Shown here one piece after another: positions 11,220 to 22,943 of a DNA stretch of 64,000 bases; the stretch's first letter is position 1, and each line of letters begins with the position of its first letter. Below the pieces are notes generated by a model that searched no databases, had not been told where the DNA came from, and saw only the letters and a list, made by a program, of their open reading frames with translations. A program made the translations under genes and the position numbers. The DNA is from Tricholoma matsutake (Eukaryota > Basidiomycota > Agaricomycetes > Agaricales > Tricholomataceae): positions 1,116,001-1,180,000 of the forward strand of contig AP026549.1 of assembly GCA_026075535.2 (NCBI GenBank), in the 5' to 3' direction.

Positions 11220-11475
11220 GTTGGAGTCCAGTTATTCTGGTTGGAGTCCAGTTATTCCAGTTATTCCAACCAGATTCTGGTTACTACAGATGCTCAACTT
11301 AGAGTATATACCCTAATGGATAGTCAAATTTCAAGTCTTAAGTTGTCAAAGTGCCTACAAAATATATTTGTGCAGAGTAAGGATTGAACTCAAGACATCT
11401 TGATTAGAGTGATTACATGACAAACAAAACATGTGTGCTTAACCAGTTGAGCCACAGGAGAATTATTAGATAGTA
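11220..11475 (-). mobile_element. tRNA-headed SINE-like repeat, 5' part
   Basis: On the minus strand this starts with a tRNA-like head. An A box TGGCTCAACTGG and a B box reading AGTTCAATCC (GGTTCGANNCC with the CpG changed to CpA) lie about 60 nt apart, a pol III promoter arrangement. A body with several TGGAATAACTGGACTCC-type repeats follows and continues beyond the Copia insertion at 7103-7061. It shares its layout with the copies at 18744 and 52803. Confidence 0.65.
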
Positions 11476-11841
11476 ATAAATGTTTATTCATGACACTCTA
11501 ATTTTTTTCGAAGTAGTTAAGATCAAAATTTTTTAATTAACCACATCCCTCACATTGAATGCGAGGGAGTGGGGATGATTGTGATTATATACATAAACAA
11601 AAAATCCTCCCTCTCACAAGATGCAAGAGGTAGTTTTATTTATATACATAAAAAGCTAACCCCTCATGCTGAACATGAGGGGGGAGGGGGGGCATAATAC
11701 TAATAAATAATTAAAAGTACAAAAAAAATCCCTCCCCACATGAAGTGCAGGGGAGGGGGAGTGGACACGACCCCACTGTTGTCTGTCCTTGGTGCATTGT
11801 TGTCTCCTATCCCTGCACCGGGGCATCATTCCACCCACATT
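11476..11841. repeat. cluster of short G/C hairpins
   Basis: Four imperfect hairpin units occur in an AT-rich background: CCCTCACATTGAATGCGAGGG (11548), CCTCTCACAAGATGCAAGAGG (11611), CCCCTCATGCTGAACATGAG (11660) and CCCCACATGAAGTGCAGGGG (11735). The units are spaced by about 50-75 bp and separated by ATAAAAA/ACAAAAAA. No coding frame is seen. Confidence 0.6.
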
Positions 11842-12178
11842 CCACCCCACAAGCAGTTGCTTGTGAGGCTGGGGGTGGGTGGCTTGTCATTGTTGTTGTT
11901 CCACCCACGATCCACCCCACTGTCATCCCCTGTTTGGATTTCTGTTTTTTTCTTTTTTTTTTTGGGGGGGGTTTGGGCATGCCAGTGCAACATGGTGTGA
12001 GTACAGAGGTGGGTGGGTGCTTACTAGGCAGGTAACCTTCTAGGGTCTCCTGGCATCCCTCTGCACCCTCCTAGCCCATGTTGACAGCCTCACATCCCAT
12101 TTGAATGGGGAGGAGGGGATCAGGTGGGCATGGCTGTGGGTTGCACATTTTTTGTTGTGACAGGTCATCCCCTGTAGT
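11842..12178. repeat. left half of a composite repeat split by Gypsy A
   Basis: This contains the hairpin CCACCCCACAAGCAGTTGCT (11842) and a GTGGGTGCTTAC-type block (12013-12140) that aligns with 51961-52205. It stops exactly at the Gypsy LTR. The continuation of the 52 kb copy is found on the other side of Gypsy A at 18363. The last five bases GTAGT form the target duplication with GTAGC at 18363-18367. Confidence 0.65.
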
Positions 12179-12580
12179 TGTTAGGGTGACACCCACTATC
12201 TGCTAGCTAAGACTGTGCGGGTTCTCTCTACAAGAAGGGGGCGGGATCCCCACTCATGATGGGGGAATTGATGGTTTTGATGTGAGGGGTTATTAATAGA
12301 TGAGTTTGTTGAGATAGGCCTTTCACACCAAAAGCATAGATGGAATACCTAAGAGAACACAACTGGGGTCCCCTAGGCATATATTTAGGGTTTATATACT
12401 ATGTTACATATATTGTACATTGTGGTTACTGACACACTCATACATGCGCATACATTTTGATGCGTGTGAAATAAAATTCTCATGCTATCAAAATGTAGCA
12501 TCATTTGGCGTCATGTAGTGTAATTCGACATAATAAAATAAAAATGACAGTTTATTAGGTAATGGGGTGGTTTCCTAACA
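12179..12580 (-). repeat. Gypsy A 3' LTR
   Basis: 402 bp, bounded by TGTTAGG and CCTAACA. It matches 17961-18362 and 59825-60226 without a length difference. About 27 differences from the 5' LTR by eye, roughly 22 of them transitions and most at CpG-type sites. Confidence 0.93.
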
Positions 12581-12593
12581 TTACCCCCCTTTT
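12581..12593 (-). other. Gypsy A polypurine tract
   Basis: AAAAGGGGGGTAA on the element strand directly precedes the 3' LTR. The same tract is present in copy B at 60227-60239. Confidence 0.75.
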
Positions 12594-15500
12594 ATGCCTC
12601 GACTTCCAGGCGAGAAAATATTATGTTTGTCCCCTCTGTGAAATTTTGGTAAGGCCAGAATTTCATCCCCTCATACACCATTCTCGCAATGCAATGCAGA
12701 GCATTTGGATTATGTTTAAATCACATTACACGCTTGCTTACAATTCTCTTCGGGTTCCCACGAATTATTTTTGTCAGTATAGTTTTTCCACTTTATTAAG
12801 AACTCCAATTTGTTCCATCAAAGACGTGAGTCTAGAATTTCTTCAACTATGTATTCTGGAGCACCTTCTACTATTATCGGAGGTTGTGGAGTAGTTTGTT
12901 GGCCAGGAATAGTGGGTGGATGGTAAGGGCGTAGGTGGGATACATTAATCTCAGGATCAATCTTAAATGATTGGGGTAATTTTAGCACTACCGCATTAGG
13001 TGAGATCACTTTAGAGATTGCATATGGGCCAACTTGTTTCTCTGTAAGTTTCTTCGAAGGTCGTGGAATATTCAGATCCTTGGTACTTAGCCATACCAAG
13101 TCACCAACTTTGTACTCTGGAGTGCGTGCTCGAGTACGATCCATGTGTTGCATCATGTCATCACGTGCTTTCTTCAATGCTGCCTCTGCTTCCTCTTGTA
13201 CCTTTTGCATCTTAGATACAAAATCTTCTACCGACTGTACTTTGACTTCCCTTCTGGGTTCTACTCCCATGCGAGGATGATATCCATAATTCGCAAAAAA
13301 GGGTGACATACGAGTAGCTGAATGGAATTTGTTATTGTGGGAAAATTCAGCAATTGCCAACCATTCAGGCCAGTCAGTTTGTCGGTAGTTGACAAACATA
13401 TGTAGGTACTGTTCCAACTCCTGATTCATTCTCTCTGTCTGCCCATCAGTCTGCAGGTGATATGCCGTAGATAATTTAGTTTGAATTCCCAATATGTTGT
13501 TTAGTTCTTGCATAAATGTGGAAGCAAATTGTGGTCCGCAATTGGAGATAACAATATCAGGTAACCCATGTAACCGCCATACCTGATTTAGATAGAGGTG
13601 CACCAAGCCCAATGATGAGGCTTCTGTAGTAGTAGGAATAATATGGACCTCCTTTGTAAAGTGGTCGCATACTATGAATATTGCATTGTACCCTTGAGCC
13701 TCAGGTAATCTGGTAATAAAATCCACAGATATATCTTGCCACGGCGCTTTAGGTATAGGGTTCGGCATTAATTTTCCTGCAGGTTTCTCTGGAAATTTTT
13801 TCCCCCTCATGCACATATCACATCCATCCACATACCCCAACACATACTTCGAAATTCTGGGCCACCAATAATTTCTCATTACTAATTCCAATGTCTTCCA
13901 TCGTCCTGGGTGTCCAGCAATTGGCATATTGTGATGTAACTGGATGATCTCCCTTCGCAAATCCTGATCCTTCAGTACATATACTTTTCCTTGAAACAAC
14001 ACCAACCCTTGTTCCTCAGCCCATTCGTCTCCTTTGATATTACCTTTCTTCTCTCCCTTCAGAGCTTTCACGGCTTCCACCACTTCATCGTCCATTTCCA
14101 AACATTGTCTAATTTTAGACAGCATTTCCATTTCCGAGCTATCTATTAATAGATGCCCTTGATGCATAGCACAAATGCGAAAGTATTCGGGTTTGAGCAA
14201 GGTAACATTTTTATTGTCCTCCTCCACCCCCCTTTTATGATCAATACGTCTGGATAATGCATCTGCTTTCCTCATTAAGCTTCCTGCTTTGTGGACCAAG
14301 TGAAAATTGAAACGCAATAGGAATAGTGCCCAATGTGCTTGCCGGTGATTAAGCTTTTTAGTGGACATGAAGTATTGCAGATTTTGATGATCCATCCAGA
14401 TCTCAATCTGATGGGTACATCCCTCCAAATAATGCCTCCATGCCTCCAATGCTTGTATTATCCCCAACATTTCTTTGTCATGCACATCATAATTCCTTTC
14501 CACATCATTCAACCCTTTTGACAAGTATGCACAAGGATGCCATTTGTCATCTTCACACAGCATTGATAATACTGCTCCAGTAGCAAAATTGGATGCATCT
14601 GATTCCACTCATAAAGGGCATGTGAAATCCACTGGGGCTAATATTGGTCCCTCCACTAACTTCCTCTTCAACTCCTCAAACACTGTCTGCCTGCTGCTCT
14701 CCCCACCTCCATACTACTCCCTTTTGCATAAGGTTATGTAAGGGTGCAGCAATTTTAGAAAAATTGTGCACAAAGTGACGATAATAATTTGCGAGTCCCA
14801 AGCAGGCTTGAACCTCCTTGACACAGGTGGGCACAGGCCAATCTGTGATTGCCTGTACCTTGATCAGATCCATTTTGGGCCGATCAATAATCCTAGAAAC
14901 TCAATCTCGCTTGCCCCAAACACACACTTCTCTGGTTTCAAAAATAGATCATTCTCTGCCAACCTCTGTAACACCTCCTGCACTATCGCCTCATGATTCT
15001 CTTCATCCTCCGTGAATATCAGAATGTTGTCAATAAATATCATTACCATGCCTTTGTCTATTACATCCTTGAAAATGTCGTTCATCATATTTTGAAAGGT
15101 CGGGGGACTATTAGTTGTCCCAAAAAACATGACAAGGGGCTTGAAGGATCCTCGACGCATGGCAAATGCAGCCTTCCACTCATCTCCTTTCTTTATTCGT
15201 ACATTGTTGTATCCCCATCGTAAATCCAATTTTGTAAAGACCTTGGCTTTTCCCACCTTATCAATTATTTCTGAGATCAACGGCAGGGGGTACACATTCT
15301 TCACTGTCCACTCATTCAGATACCTATAATCGGTGCACATCCTCTTTCTTTGGTCTTTTTTGGGCATGAAGAATATTGGTGACATCTGCAGTGATTTCGA
15401 AGGTCGTATGTATCCTTTGCACAATTGCTCCTTCAGGAATGCATCCACTTCTTGTTCCATCAGAGAAAATGGATATACCCTTGACTTCTTCAGCACAAAC

Positions 15501-16437
15501 CTGGGCTTCATCTCAATCGCATGATCCCATGGCTTCCGCACTGGCATTCGCTCAGACTCCTTCTTTTGGAACACTGACAAATGTTCATGATACACTTTTG
15601 GCACCCATTCCTCCACTGGCTTCTCCACCTTCACAATATTCTTGTCCCACGACTGTCCTCCACAAACTGCTCTAAAGGTTTGCTTCTGCTCTTCTTTCTC
15701 GATCATGATCGGAACTTCCCCATTTGGCATTTCCTCATCCTCCACTTCCTCCATCGTAACAGAATACTTTCTCGGATGTTCTTTCTCTTTCTTTTTCCTT
15801 TTTCCTTTCTTCATCTTCCTCCCATACACATTACATTCCTTAGGACAACGAGTCATTTGTACTTTCCCAGTTTTCCAATCAATTTTGGGATTATGCTTCT
15901 GTAACCACGGACATCCTATTATTAGATTGGTTTTCCCAAGATCGCACACTTCGAATATGGCTCGCTCCTGATGCTCCTGATACTTTAGTACCATAGTCAC
16001 CTCCTCCTTGATAGTTCCTCCATGATTGACTGTTCCGTCAATATTGTACACCACTATAGGTTGTGCCAGCTTGCATGTGTTAATACCATTTCCAGTAATT
16101 AAGGATCGATTAATGAATAATCTTGTAGCACCACTGTCAAGCAACGCTTCCACATCAATAGCTGCATGCGTGTCCACTGTCTTCAGTCCCACAGTCAAGG
16201 TGATTTCGGGTTGTATTTGTGCAGAGCGAATAAAGAATTTAGGGGTTTTCGGAAATGACATGTGACAATTTTCTTTGTCATGTGATTCACAACAGTTGTA
16301 CTCCTCCTTGATTTCCTTTTCTGATTTACTCTGGGTTTCCTCGGATACTAATACATTGTAACGATTCTGGGTCACCAATGGGGAAACCTTCACTGGGACT
16401 CTTCCACAAAATTCTCCTGCTTGCCCTCCTGCTTCAC
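12594..16437 (-). pseudogene. Gypsy A pol: protease, RT, RNase H, integrase, chromodomain
   Basis: The frame opens just after a stop near 16440, overlaps the end of gag by about 47 nt in the -1 frame, and runs to 14864. It includes the protease (ALLDSGAT, residues ~84-90 from 16393), RT fingers and palm ([20 protein letters not shown]) and the site FIDNILIF where FIDD/YIDD is expected. A 10 nt deletion near 14870 shifts the frame. 14676-14873 and 12818-14608 continue with RNase H (ESDASNFATGAVL), the integrase zinc region (HH...CDMC) and the core. There the second catalytic Asp is Asn (ISNCGPQF, AAT at 13541-13543), while D in VDFI and E in TERMNQE remain. The chromodomain (EYIVEEILDSRL onwards) is frame-broken by a ~12 nt deletion near 12722. 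Confidence 0.93.
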
Positions 16438-17473
16438 TTCCTCAAATATAGCTCCACTGATCTTTCTCTTCTGCTTGCAATTCTTAGAAATGTGTCCTAA
16501 CTGCCCACAGTTAAAACATTTAAGTGGGGCTCATCTCCCCACTTGATCAACCTCCATTGCCTCTGCTGGTGCTGCTGACTCCATAACTATAGGTGTCACT
16601 GCCATGGCCAGTGGCTGTGCCCTCAGAGCTTGCGCCTGAGGTGCCTTTCCTTTCTCGGACTTTCCTCCTGATGACTTTCCAAATTTACTACTTCCGTACA
16701 TCAACTTTGACTCCGCCTGTTCCTGCCGATATTGCTGGTCAAGGTGCATTGCCCAATTATACCACTCGTCCAACTTCTCTGGCATAGAAGGTAGTCGGTA
16801 GATAGACTTGAATAAAGAGGGATTTAATCCTGCTTTCAAAAACTCTACCAACATGGCTTCTCCCATGTCCGTTTGTGAAGCTTCTGCTTTGAACTGCAAA
16901 ATAAATTCATCCACCGTTAAGGAACCTTGGCACATGGTCTTTAATTTAGCATTGGCTGTCGCCTTTGGATTAGGGTCTCCAAACTGTGCCTCCAATCTCT
17001 CCAGAAATTCCTTGAAGGTTGCAAATGGTTTATTTCCCGCAGCAATTTGATTAATAGCCTCGTTTCTCCAGAACTGTGCTTTCCCCCCCTGAATGTATGA
17101 GAGAGCAAACATAATCCTAGACTTGGCTGTACGAAACTCTGGCTTCCTCCCATGGATGTATAATAGTATAGAGCTGATGAAGGATTTTGTATTCTCCATG
17201 GTACTGTCAAAGATTTGTGGGGGCGCATACTTAGGTAAGTGCGCTTTTCCATTTCTGGATTTCTCCACCGTCTCATCCTCCTGCAATATCCATTCCACCA
17301 TCTCCTCCATCTCATCATCTCTTTCTCCTGTTGTCTCTGGCTGTACTTCTGCTTGTCTGGGCTGTGATGCTGCCAATACTGACACTAATTGTGACATTTG
17401 CGCTGTGAGCGCATCAATTTTTGCCTCTAGTGCTGGTATGGGAACTGGGATTAGAAGTTGAAGGTTCGGACAT
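16390..17473 (-). pseudogene. Gypsy A gag
   Basis: The retrotransposon gag domain is clear in 16531-17397 (PPQIFDSTMENTKSFISSIL, AQFWRNEAI, FGDPNPKATANAKLKTM, FKAGLNP-like FLKAGLNPSLF). The likely start is the ATG at 17473 (MSEPSTSNP), because the residues just upstream of 17397 (PVPIPALEAKIDALTAQ) are coiled-coil-like and continuous with gag but sit in another frame, implying a 1 nt indel near 17445. A TGA at 16531-16533, plausibly a decayed CGA, precedes the CX2CX4HX4C knuckle CFNCGQLGHISKNC. Gag ends at the TGA 16390-16392, the same place as in copy B. Confidence 0.9.
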
Positions 17474-17960
17474 AAGTGTAGAATCTGTGATGAATCACTT
17501 CTTTGACAAATTCAAAATTTTTTTCTTCGAGACCTCTCCAAACATTTAAGGGTCACGTGATAAGGTTCGTCGGGGTTCATCAATGGTTCGTCGTTTGTTG
17601 TGCGCCTATTTTGACACTTCGGATCAATAACCCTTCCAACAGTGCCTGATCTCAGAGATAACACTGAATTCGGCTTGTAACTACAATAGTCGTCTGAATA
17701 GAGTGATGTAAATCATAACCAAACCAGATCCAATTGGTTGTCTGGTTGCAGCTGTCCTAATGACGAGTGCTGCCTCTCGATCACTGGCAGTCGCAATGTA
17801 AGGCGAGGCCTGGCGTCAGCTTACAAAAGAAAAGGTAGATTACGTATATACAAGTACTTCTGGCTCATGTCGAAAGGATGAGTAATTGGATGTGGCGCGG
17901 TGAAACAATGACGTTTGTGCAAGTAAGAGAAGGTGCACTGATATGGTAGTTGTGTTCTTC

Positions 17961-18362
17961 TGTTAGGGCGACACCCACTATCTGCTAGCTAAGACTGTGT
18001 GGGTTCTCTCTACAAGAAGGGGGCGGGATCCACGCTTGTGATGGGGGAATTGATGGTTTTGATGCGAGGGGTTATTAATAGATGAGTTTGTTGAGATAGG
18101 CCTTTCACACCGAAAGCGTAGGTAGAATACCTAAGAGAACACAACTGGGGTCCCCTAGGCATATATTTAGGGTTTATATACTATGTTACATATATTGTAC
18201 ATTGTTGTTACCGATGCACTCGTACATGCACGTACATTTTGATGTGTGCGAAATAAAAGTCTCACGCTATCAAAATGTAGCATCATTTGGTGTCATGTAG
18301 CGTAATTCGACCTAATAAAATAAAAATGAAAGTTTATTAGGTAATAGGGTGGTTTCCTAACA
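17961..18362 (-). repeat. Gypsy A 5' LTR
   Basis: 402 bp partner of 12179-12580. The bases following it on the element strand (GAAGAACACAACTACC) do not match a tRNA 3' end that I recognise, so the primer site is unassigned. Confidence 0.93.
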
Positions 18363-18743
18363 GTAGCATACAACCTAAAAGGCAATGAAATACAATTAGT
18401 TGATTGATAAAAAGAAAAAGAAAAAAGAAAACATCCTATCTATGACCCAAATGACGTTGCCATTGTTTGGGCCCACGTTCCATCCAGTTGGCTTGTTTGA
18501 AGGTGGTCGTGATGGTGGGAGAGGGTGTGGGAGTGCTGGTGGTGGGTGCGCACACAGTGGTAGTGGTAGAGTGGAGAGGAGGAGGAGGTGGCATTGATGA
18601 TGGTGTGGTGGTTGTGAGCTGGCAGTCACATGTCATGTGTCATGCATGTATGCATACTTATTATTTATTCCATTAATGGCTGCGGTTAACTACGCACCTT
18701 GGTTTGGTCATAAAGGTATTAAATGTATGTAGAGGAATGATAA
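18363..18743. repeat. right half of the composite repeat split by Gypsy A
   Basis: After GTAGC the sequence follows the 52 kb copy: ATAACCT-like and TTAGTTGATTGATAAAAA blocks, then GGGCCCACGTTCCATCCAGT (18468) aligned to GGGCCCATCCAGT (52560), a GGTGG-rich segment and GAGCTGGCA (18617/52725). A tRNA-like head follows at similar spacing in both copies. Confidence 0.65.
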
Positions 18744-19063
18744 CCTGGTAGCTCAGTGGTTAAGCACACTGTGATATGCAGACCCAAGGTCGAGGGATAA
18801 TTCTTGTTGTATGTCAAACTTTTATTTGGGGAAGCACGTGCATTCCTGTTATTCCTGTTAGTCTGGTTATTCCTGTTATTCTGGTTGTGATGAGTCCAGT
18901 CAGATTCTGCGGATTCCAGGTGTAAATTGGATCCTTATTCTGACTGGAATTGTGCTGCATAGGGAAAACTACATACAAAAAAAATTCCACTGGATTCCAG
19001 AAATTCCAGAAATTCTGGCTTGACAAGCCAGAATCCAGCTGCAATAGGTGGGGGAGTGTAAAG
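18744..19063 (+). mobile_element. tRNA-headed SINE-like repeat
   Basis: The head GGTAGCTCAGTGGTTAAGC has a textbook pol III A box (TAGCTCAGTGG). The B box is weak (AGGTCGAGGGAT). The body contains repeated ATTCCTGTTATTCCTG and ATTCCAGAAATTCCAG, and the tail AGGTGGGGGAGTGTAAAG recurs in the other copies. Two clustered internal tRNA-like blocks plus a shared tail make a SINE the simplest reading. No target duplication was found. Confidence 0.6.
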
Positions 19064-20124
19064 TACTCAGTTTATGACATCATGTCTCCCCATTTTGGCT
19101 CACACGATTGAGAAATGTCTGATCGTGGATGGGAGATTATCACCGATCATCCTTGATCAGTGGCAGTGCTTGAAAGGGCTGGTGCTGGCCCTAACCCTAT
19201 CACCTCTGAACACGAGGACTATCAGGTGAGTGAGACCCTTACTCAAGCCTTATTTCTGGCTTAAACAACTTGAAGATCAGATGGCGCTTGCTTCAACCAT
19301 GTTCTGGGATGTGTAGGACTCAAGTGGAATTACCTTCCCTTGAGGACCAGGGTTATTGAGGAGTTAGCTCCTTAATAATTCTTTGGTGGATTCACATTAC
19401 CAGGTCTCAAAGATCTTGCGATTGAACAGAAAGCTAGCAGGCCAAATCCACGACAACCAGGATATTGCCGCCATCTACGATGCGGATGTGGTTATTGTTC
19501 AATAAGCTCAAATGACAACCACAGCTGCATAGGTGCTGCCTGCTGGTTGGTGTTTGGTCATTAAGCATGACTGAATACCCCTCCTTTCATGCCTTGTAGT
19601 GCTTCTGGTCGATAAGCTTGACTGGATCACAGAAAAGTGGAGGATGGCTGTGGCAGATTCAGTGGGCAATCAATGCCACTGATTCTTTGACTGCTCACAG
19701 CAATTTTCAACAGTAAGTGCAGCTGTAATTTACAGATTTATTCATTCTAACTATGAGATTCTACAATATAGTTTAAGTACATACTAATGCATGCAGCAAG
19801 AGGATCTCTATTTCAGAGCATCATCCTCACCATTTCATTTCAATTGTGCTTTCAACAATGGTAAGCATTGCTCATATAATGTGCAAAGTGGTCTCACTTA
19901 TAGTTCATTGACAGACTTTCTCCAATGTTGGTTGATTGAAATGGATAGTCATTGATGGGGTGAAGACTGCATATTCTTAAGTGGACCACTGATCTTCATG
20001 AGATACCTCCAGGATTCATGGCCTAGTCTCAAGTACTCTCGCCAACAAACACATGAGCTAAACTTGACCTTAAGTATATAAATACAGGATGCATATGCAA
20101 AGTACAAAATGTATGAAGGTTGAG
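19064..20124. other. unannotated stretch with a few possible exon scraps
   Basis: Two segments read well for 30-35 codons on the plus strand (around 19405-19500, KILRLNRKLAGQIHDNQDI; and around 19618-19690, LDWITEKWRMAVAD). They are cut by stops and do not connect. I recognise nothing. Confidence 0.3.
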
Positions 20125-22943
20125 TTATCTAGAAGAATGTAAGGTAATAACAAAAAAAAATGCAAGTGGGAACTGAGGATGAATAGCAGGAAACTTGCAG
20201 AATGCCATCGGCAAGAGGAAAAACATTGTGGACATGAATGCATTCATTCTTCTTTCCAGTAATAAGTTTCCCCAGTCAGGACCATGTCTGTGAGCTTGTT
20301 GATTGTGGTGGTAACCTGGACCATATCTGAGACCCTCTTCTTGAGCTTGCCCTTCCACTCAGTTGCTGTATACAGCTTAGCCCTTCCACAATGGATTTTG
20401 TTTAGTCAATGTTGGTACCATGTTTCACAATCCGGTGTCCAGTACCTGATGTTCATTCCACTTTTCTGCCAAGTACTGTGTTTTGGCCACCATGACACCT
20501 GCATAACCTGATTCCTTTGTTCTGCAGTAAAGATAAGCAACTTGTATATACGAGGAGAGGGTGGATCATACCATATATGTGATACACTCCACAAATGATA
20601 TCCTCCTCCATTGCAGACAACTGGTCATTGATGAGGTGAAAATTCCCCAAGCTGCCCACTGTAGCACCTTCCTGCATATATGATGGCACTGGCCCTCTTG
20701 TCACCGACAACGTCTTTCGAAAGCCTCCAAAGAATGCCACCAGCCATGATGGCTACCTGCCCATACCAGCTTTTGAGAATGTCTCTTTTCTTCATCTTGT
20801 AGATGGCATATTCTGTGTCATCAAACATGTGGTCATGATGGTGGTATCCCAATCCAAAACTTGCCTTCTCCATAACCCCCAATCCAATTGGTTTATTTGT
20901 ATGGCATCTGACCATATGGAATGGGATACCCCAGGCGATCAAGCTCTGGGCAATTGCCAATACTCCGGGATGGTTCTCATGGAAAACTTGCAGTACAGTG
21001 CAAGTGTGCGGGATCATGAGGAGATAAAATTGTCTTTGGAGCGGCCAGTCACATACTCCGATGAGATGGATGTCATTGCTAACTTTGCAGTATCGAAACT
21101 TGGGGTGATCCACAACAAAAGGCCAGAACGAAGGCCATAGGTCCTAGAGCAGATCAAATGCAAATAGTTTTGTTGGATTACAGATTGTAAAATTGTACAG
21201 ATCCACCACAGCCTCGTGGAGATCATCCTCTAAGAATGTCTTCAGTCCCGATCAATCCATAGCGGAAACAATGACTCCACATTCAGGGTTGTTTGTCTCC
21301 ATCTCCCTCATCCTGCTGTCAGTTGTGTAGGGGACCTGTGGCTTGAAACCATAATGATAGGAGAGAATATCCCTGAGAGACCTGCTGACAACACTCAAGT
21401 CAGAGACAAGATGGCTGTACAGATATTGTATGTCTTCTGCATATATGTGTCCATCTAGTATGTCAACCATGGTTCGGGGTTGAATAACTGAGGATGATTG
21501 ATCATCAGCTTGCTGGGGAACTGGATTGGCAGAAAGCTGTGGCTGCCGTTGTTGTATGTGGTTGGCATTGCCCTCCTCAACGATCATTGTTGATGCTGGG
21601 TCAAAATACCATGTCTCTGCTGTCAATGGGTGTACCAGAATGGAGAATTGGTGTATCAAGCCATGATACCACCATGTATCTGGGGTCATTAAGGACCACT
21701 GTGACTGGTGTTCTTCTTGAGGAACAAAAGTTTGTAGCTGGTGACCACCTCCAACATCAATCCACTCAAATATCTCTGACAACTCCATCAAAGTGTCATT
21801 TAGTTGCTGAACCTCCACTGTCTTCTCTGTCACTGCATGCCAAGCCAGATTGTCGTCGTCTTCCTCTTGCATCAATCCAGCTAGCATAACCTTCAGTCGA
21901 TTGATAAAGGAAGGTAAATCTTTGCTGTGTAGCTGAAATGAACCAGGGTTAGGTTCAGGAGCACTGGCAATGTTGGGCAGTAGCATTGTCAAGGAAAGGG
22001 AGCCAATTTCAGCAAGTTGATAGCCTGCTCTGGGCTGGTAATTGCCATCGGTGAAGTTCATGAGCTGGTAATTGTTGTCGTCGAAGTTCTGAGCGGACTT
22101 GGGGGGCTGAGGAAATGGTGCCTTCGACATGAGTTTGACCTGCTTTACTTCCTGCTCTGTGGGCAGATACTTATTTATTATGACCTGGTCACATGGAATA
22201 TGCAGCTCTGAACCCCACCAGATCCAAAGGGGAACATTTGCTACCTTGAAGGTAGGAAAAGCTTTGGCCCACATCGATAAATAGCCATTGATGTAGGCAC
22301 CCACTCGGAACCCCAGCGAAAAGTTGCACACAAAGGATTGAAGCCACTGCAGGTGTTCACCTTTCTTCTGCTGGCATAAAGCTGACCATGATGGTTCATC
22401 TCTCACTTTGTCCATCTCATCCATGCTATCTGCAATAGTGAACAAACAGAACTCGCTGAGGTCTACAAAAGCTTCTCAAGATTTGTAGGTACAATGGTGG
22501 ACAAACCATTATTCTTTGTGCTTTGATGCATAGCCACATTCACTGAGAAGTGGCAGGAATCCAAGCTCGGCCATACATCCTAATGTCCTCGACTCACTAA
22601 TGAGGAAGGTTGCCAGGCCTACAAGAGCATATTCCAAATGCTGCCATGACATGATCATATCATCGGGGAGTGAATGGAATATATGAGATATGGGAACTAC
22701 AGGCAGGGTTTTGTCACTAATATCTAGCCTGGCAAAGATTGGCCTGGTGAATGAAACACTTTTCAGCCAAAAAGTGACATAGGGATATGCGTTCGAAAGC
22801 CAGTGAGGTTTCCAGAACTCACTGATGCAAATGTTGGCAGGAATCTCTATGTCATACAGTGGGACAGGGTGTCTTAGGTTGGCAATGTTGGGAGACAACC
22901 AAACTCCAAATGATTCATCATACACTACTTCTGTATCAACCAT
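20125..22943 (-). pseudogene. mushroom-type hypothetical protein gene 'Y', broken
   Basis: Read right to left: 22943-22509 (ATG-started, 144 codons), stops near 22450-22510, then the 397-codon frame 22445-21252, then 21113-20625 and 20594-20125. The long frame has a WIWWGSE segment after a Trp-rich region, a Pro-rich linker, an acidic/Gln-rich middle and ends EMETNNPECG. The downstream part shows FHENHPGVLAIAQSLIAWGI, DDTEYAIYKMKKRDILKSWYG and WWPKHSTWQKSGMNIRYWTP. Blocks of this kind recur in large uncharacterised Agaricomycete families. No catalytic motif is visible, so I assign no function. It lies downstream of gene X in the same orientation, 1.7 kb away. Stops between otherwise good blocks suggest a pseudogene, though unrecognised introns could remove some. 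Confidence 0.6.

Larger units (their letters stand above)
12179..18362 (-). mobile_element. Ty3/Gypsy chromovirus, copy A (full length, inactive)
   Basis: A 6184 bp element read from right to left. It has two 402 bp LTRs bounded by TGTTAGG...CCTAACA, a polypurine tract at 12581-12593, gag with a CCHC knuckle, protease, RT, RNase H, integrase and a C-terminal chromodomain remnant. This is the order of a chromovirus, whose chromodomain normally targets integration to marked chromatin. The flanks GTAGT/GTAGC are a near-perfect 5 bp duplication. Catalytic residues in RT and integrase are lost, a 10 nt deletion breaks pol at 14870, and stops interrupt gag. A second copy starts at 59825. Confidence 0.95.

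Noticed and set aside
13080..13280. Plus-strand frames inside the Gypsy and Copia bodies
   Set aside because: They are shadows of the minus-strand pol frames.
17935..17960. tRNA primer binding site next to the Gypsy A 5' LTR
   Set aside because: GAAGAACACAACTACC does not begin with TGG and matches no tRNA 3' end I recognise; self-priming cannot be judged without the transcript start.
18744..18830. tRNA gene
   Set aside because: A box good but B box and acceptor stem poor, and the unit is part of a repeat with a shared tail; called SINE-like instead.
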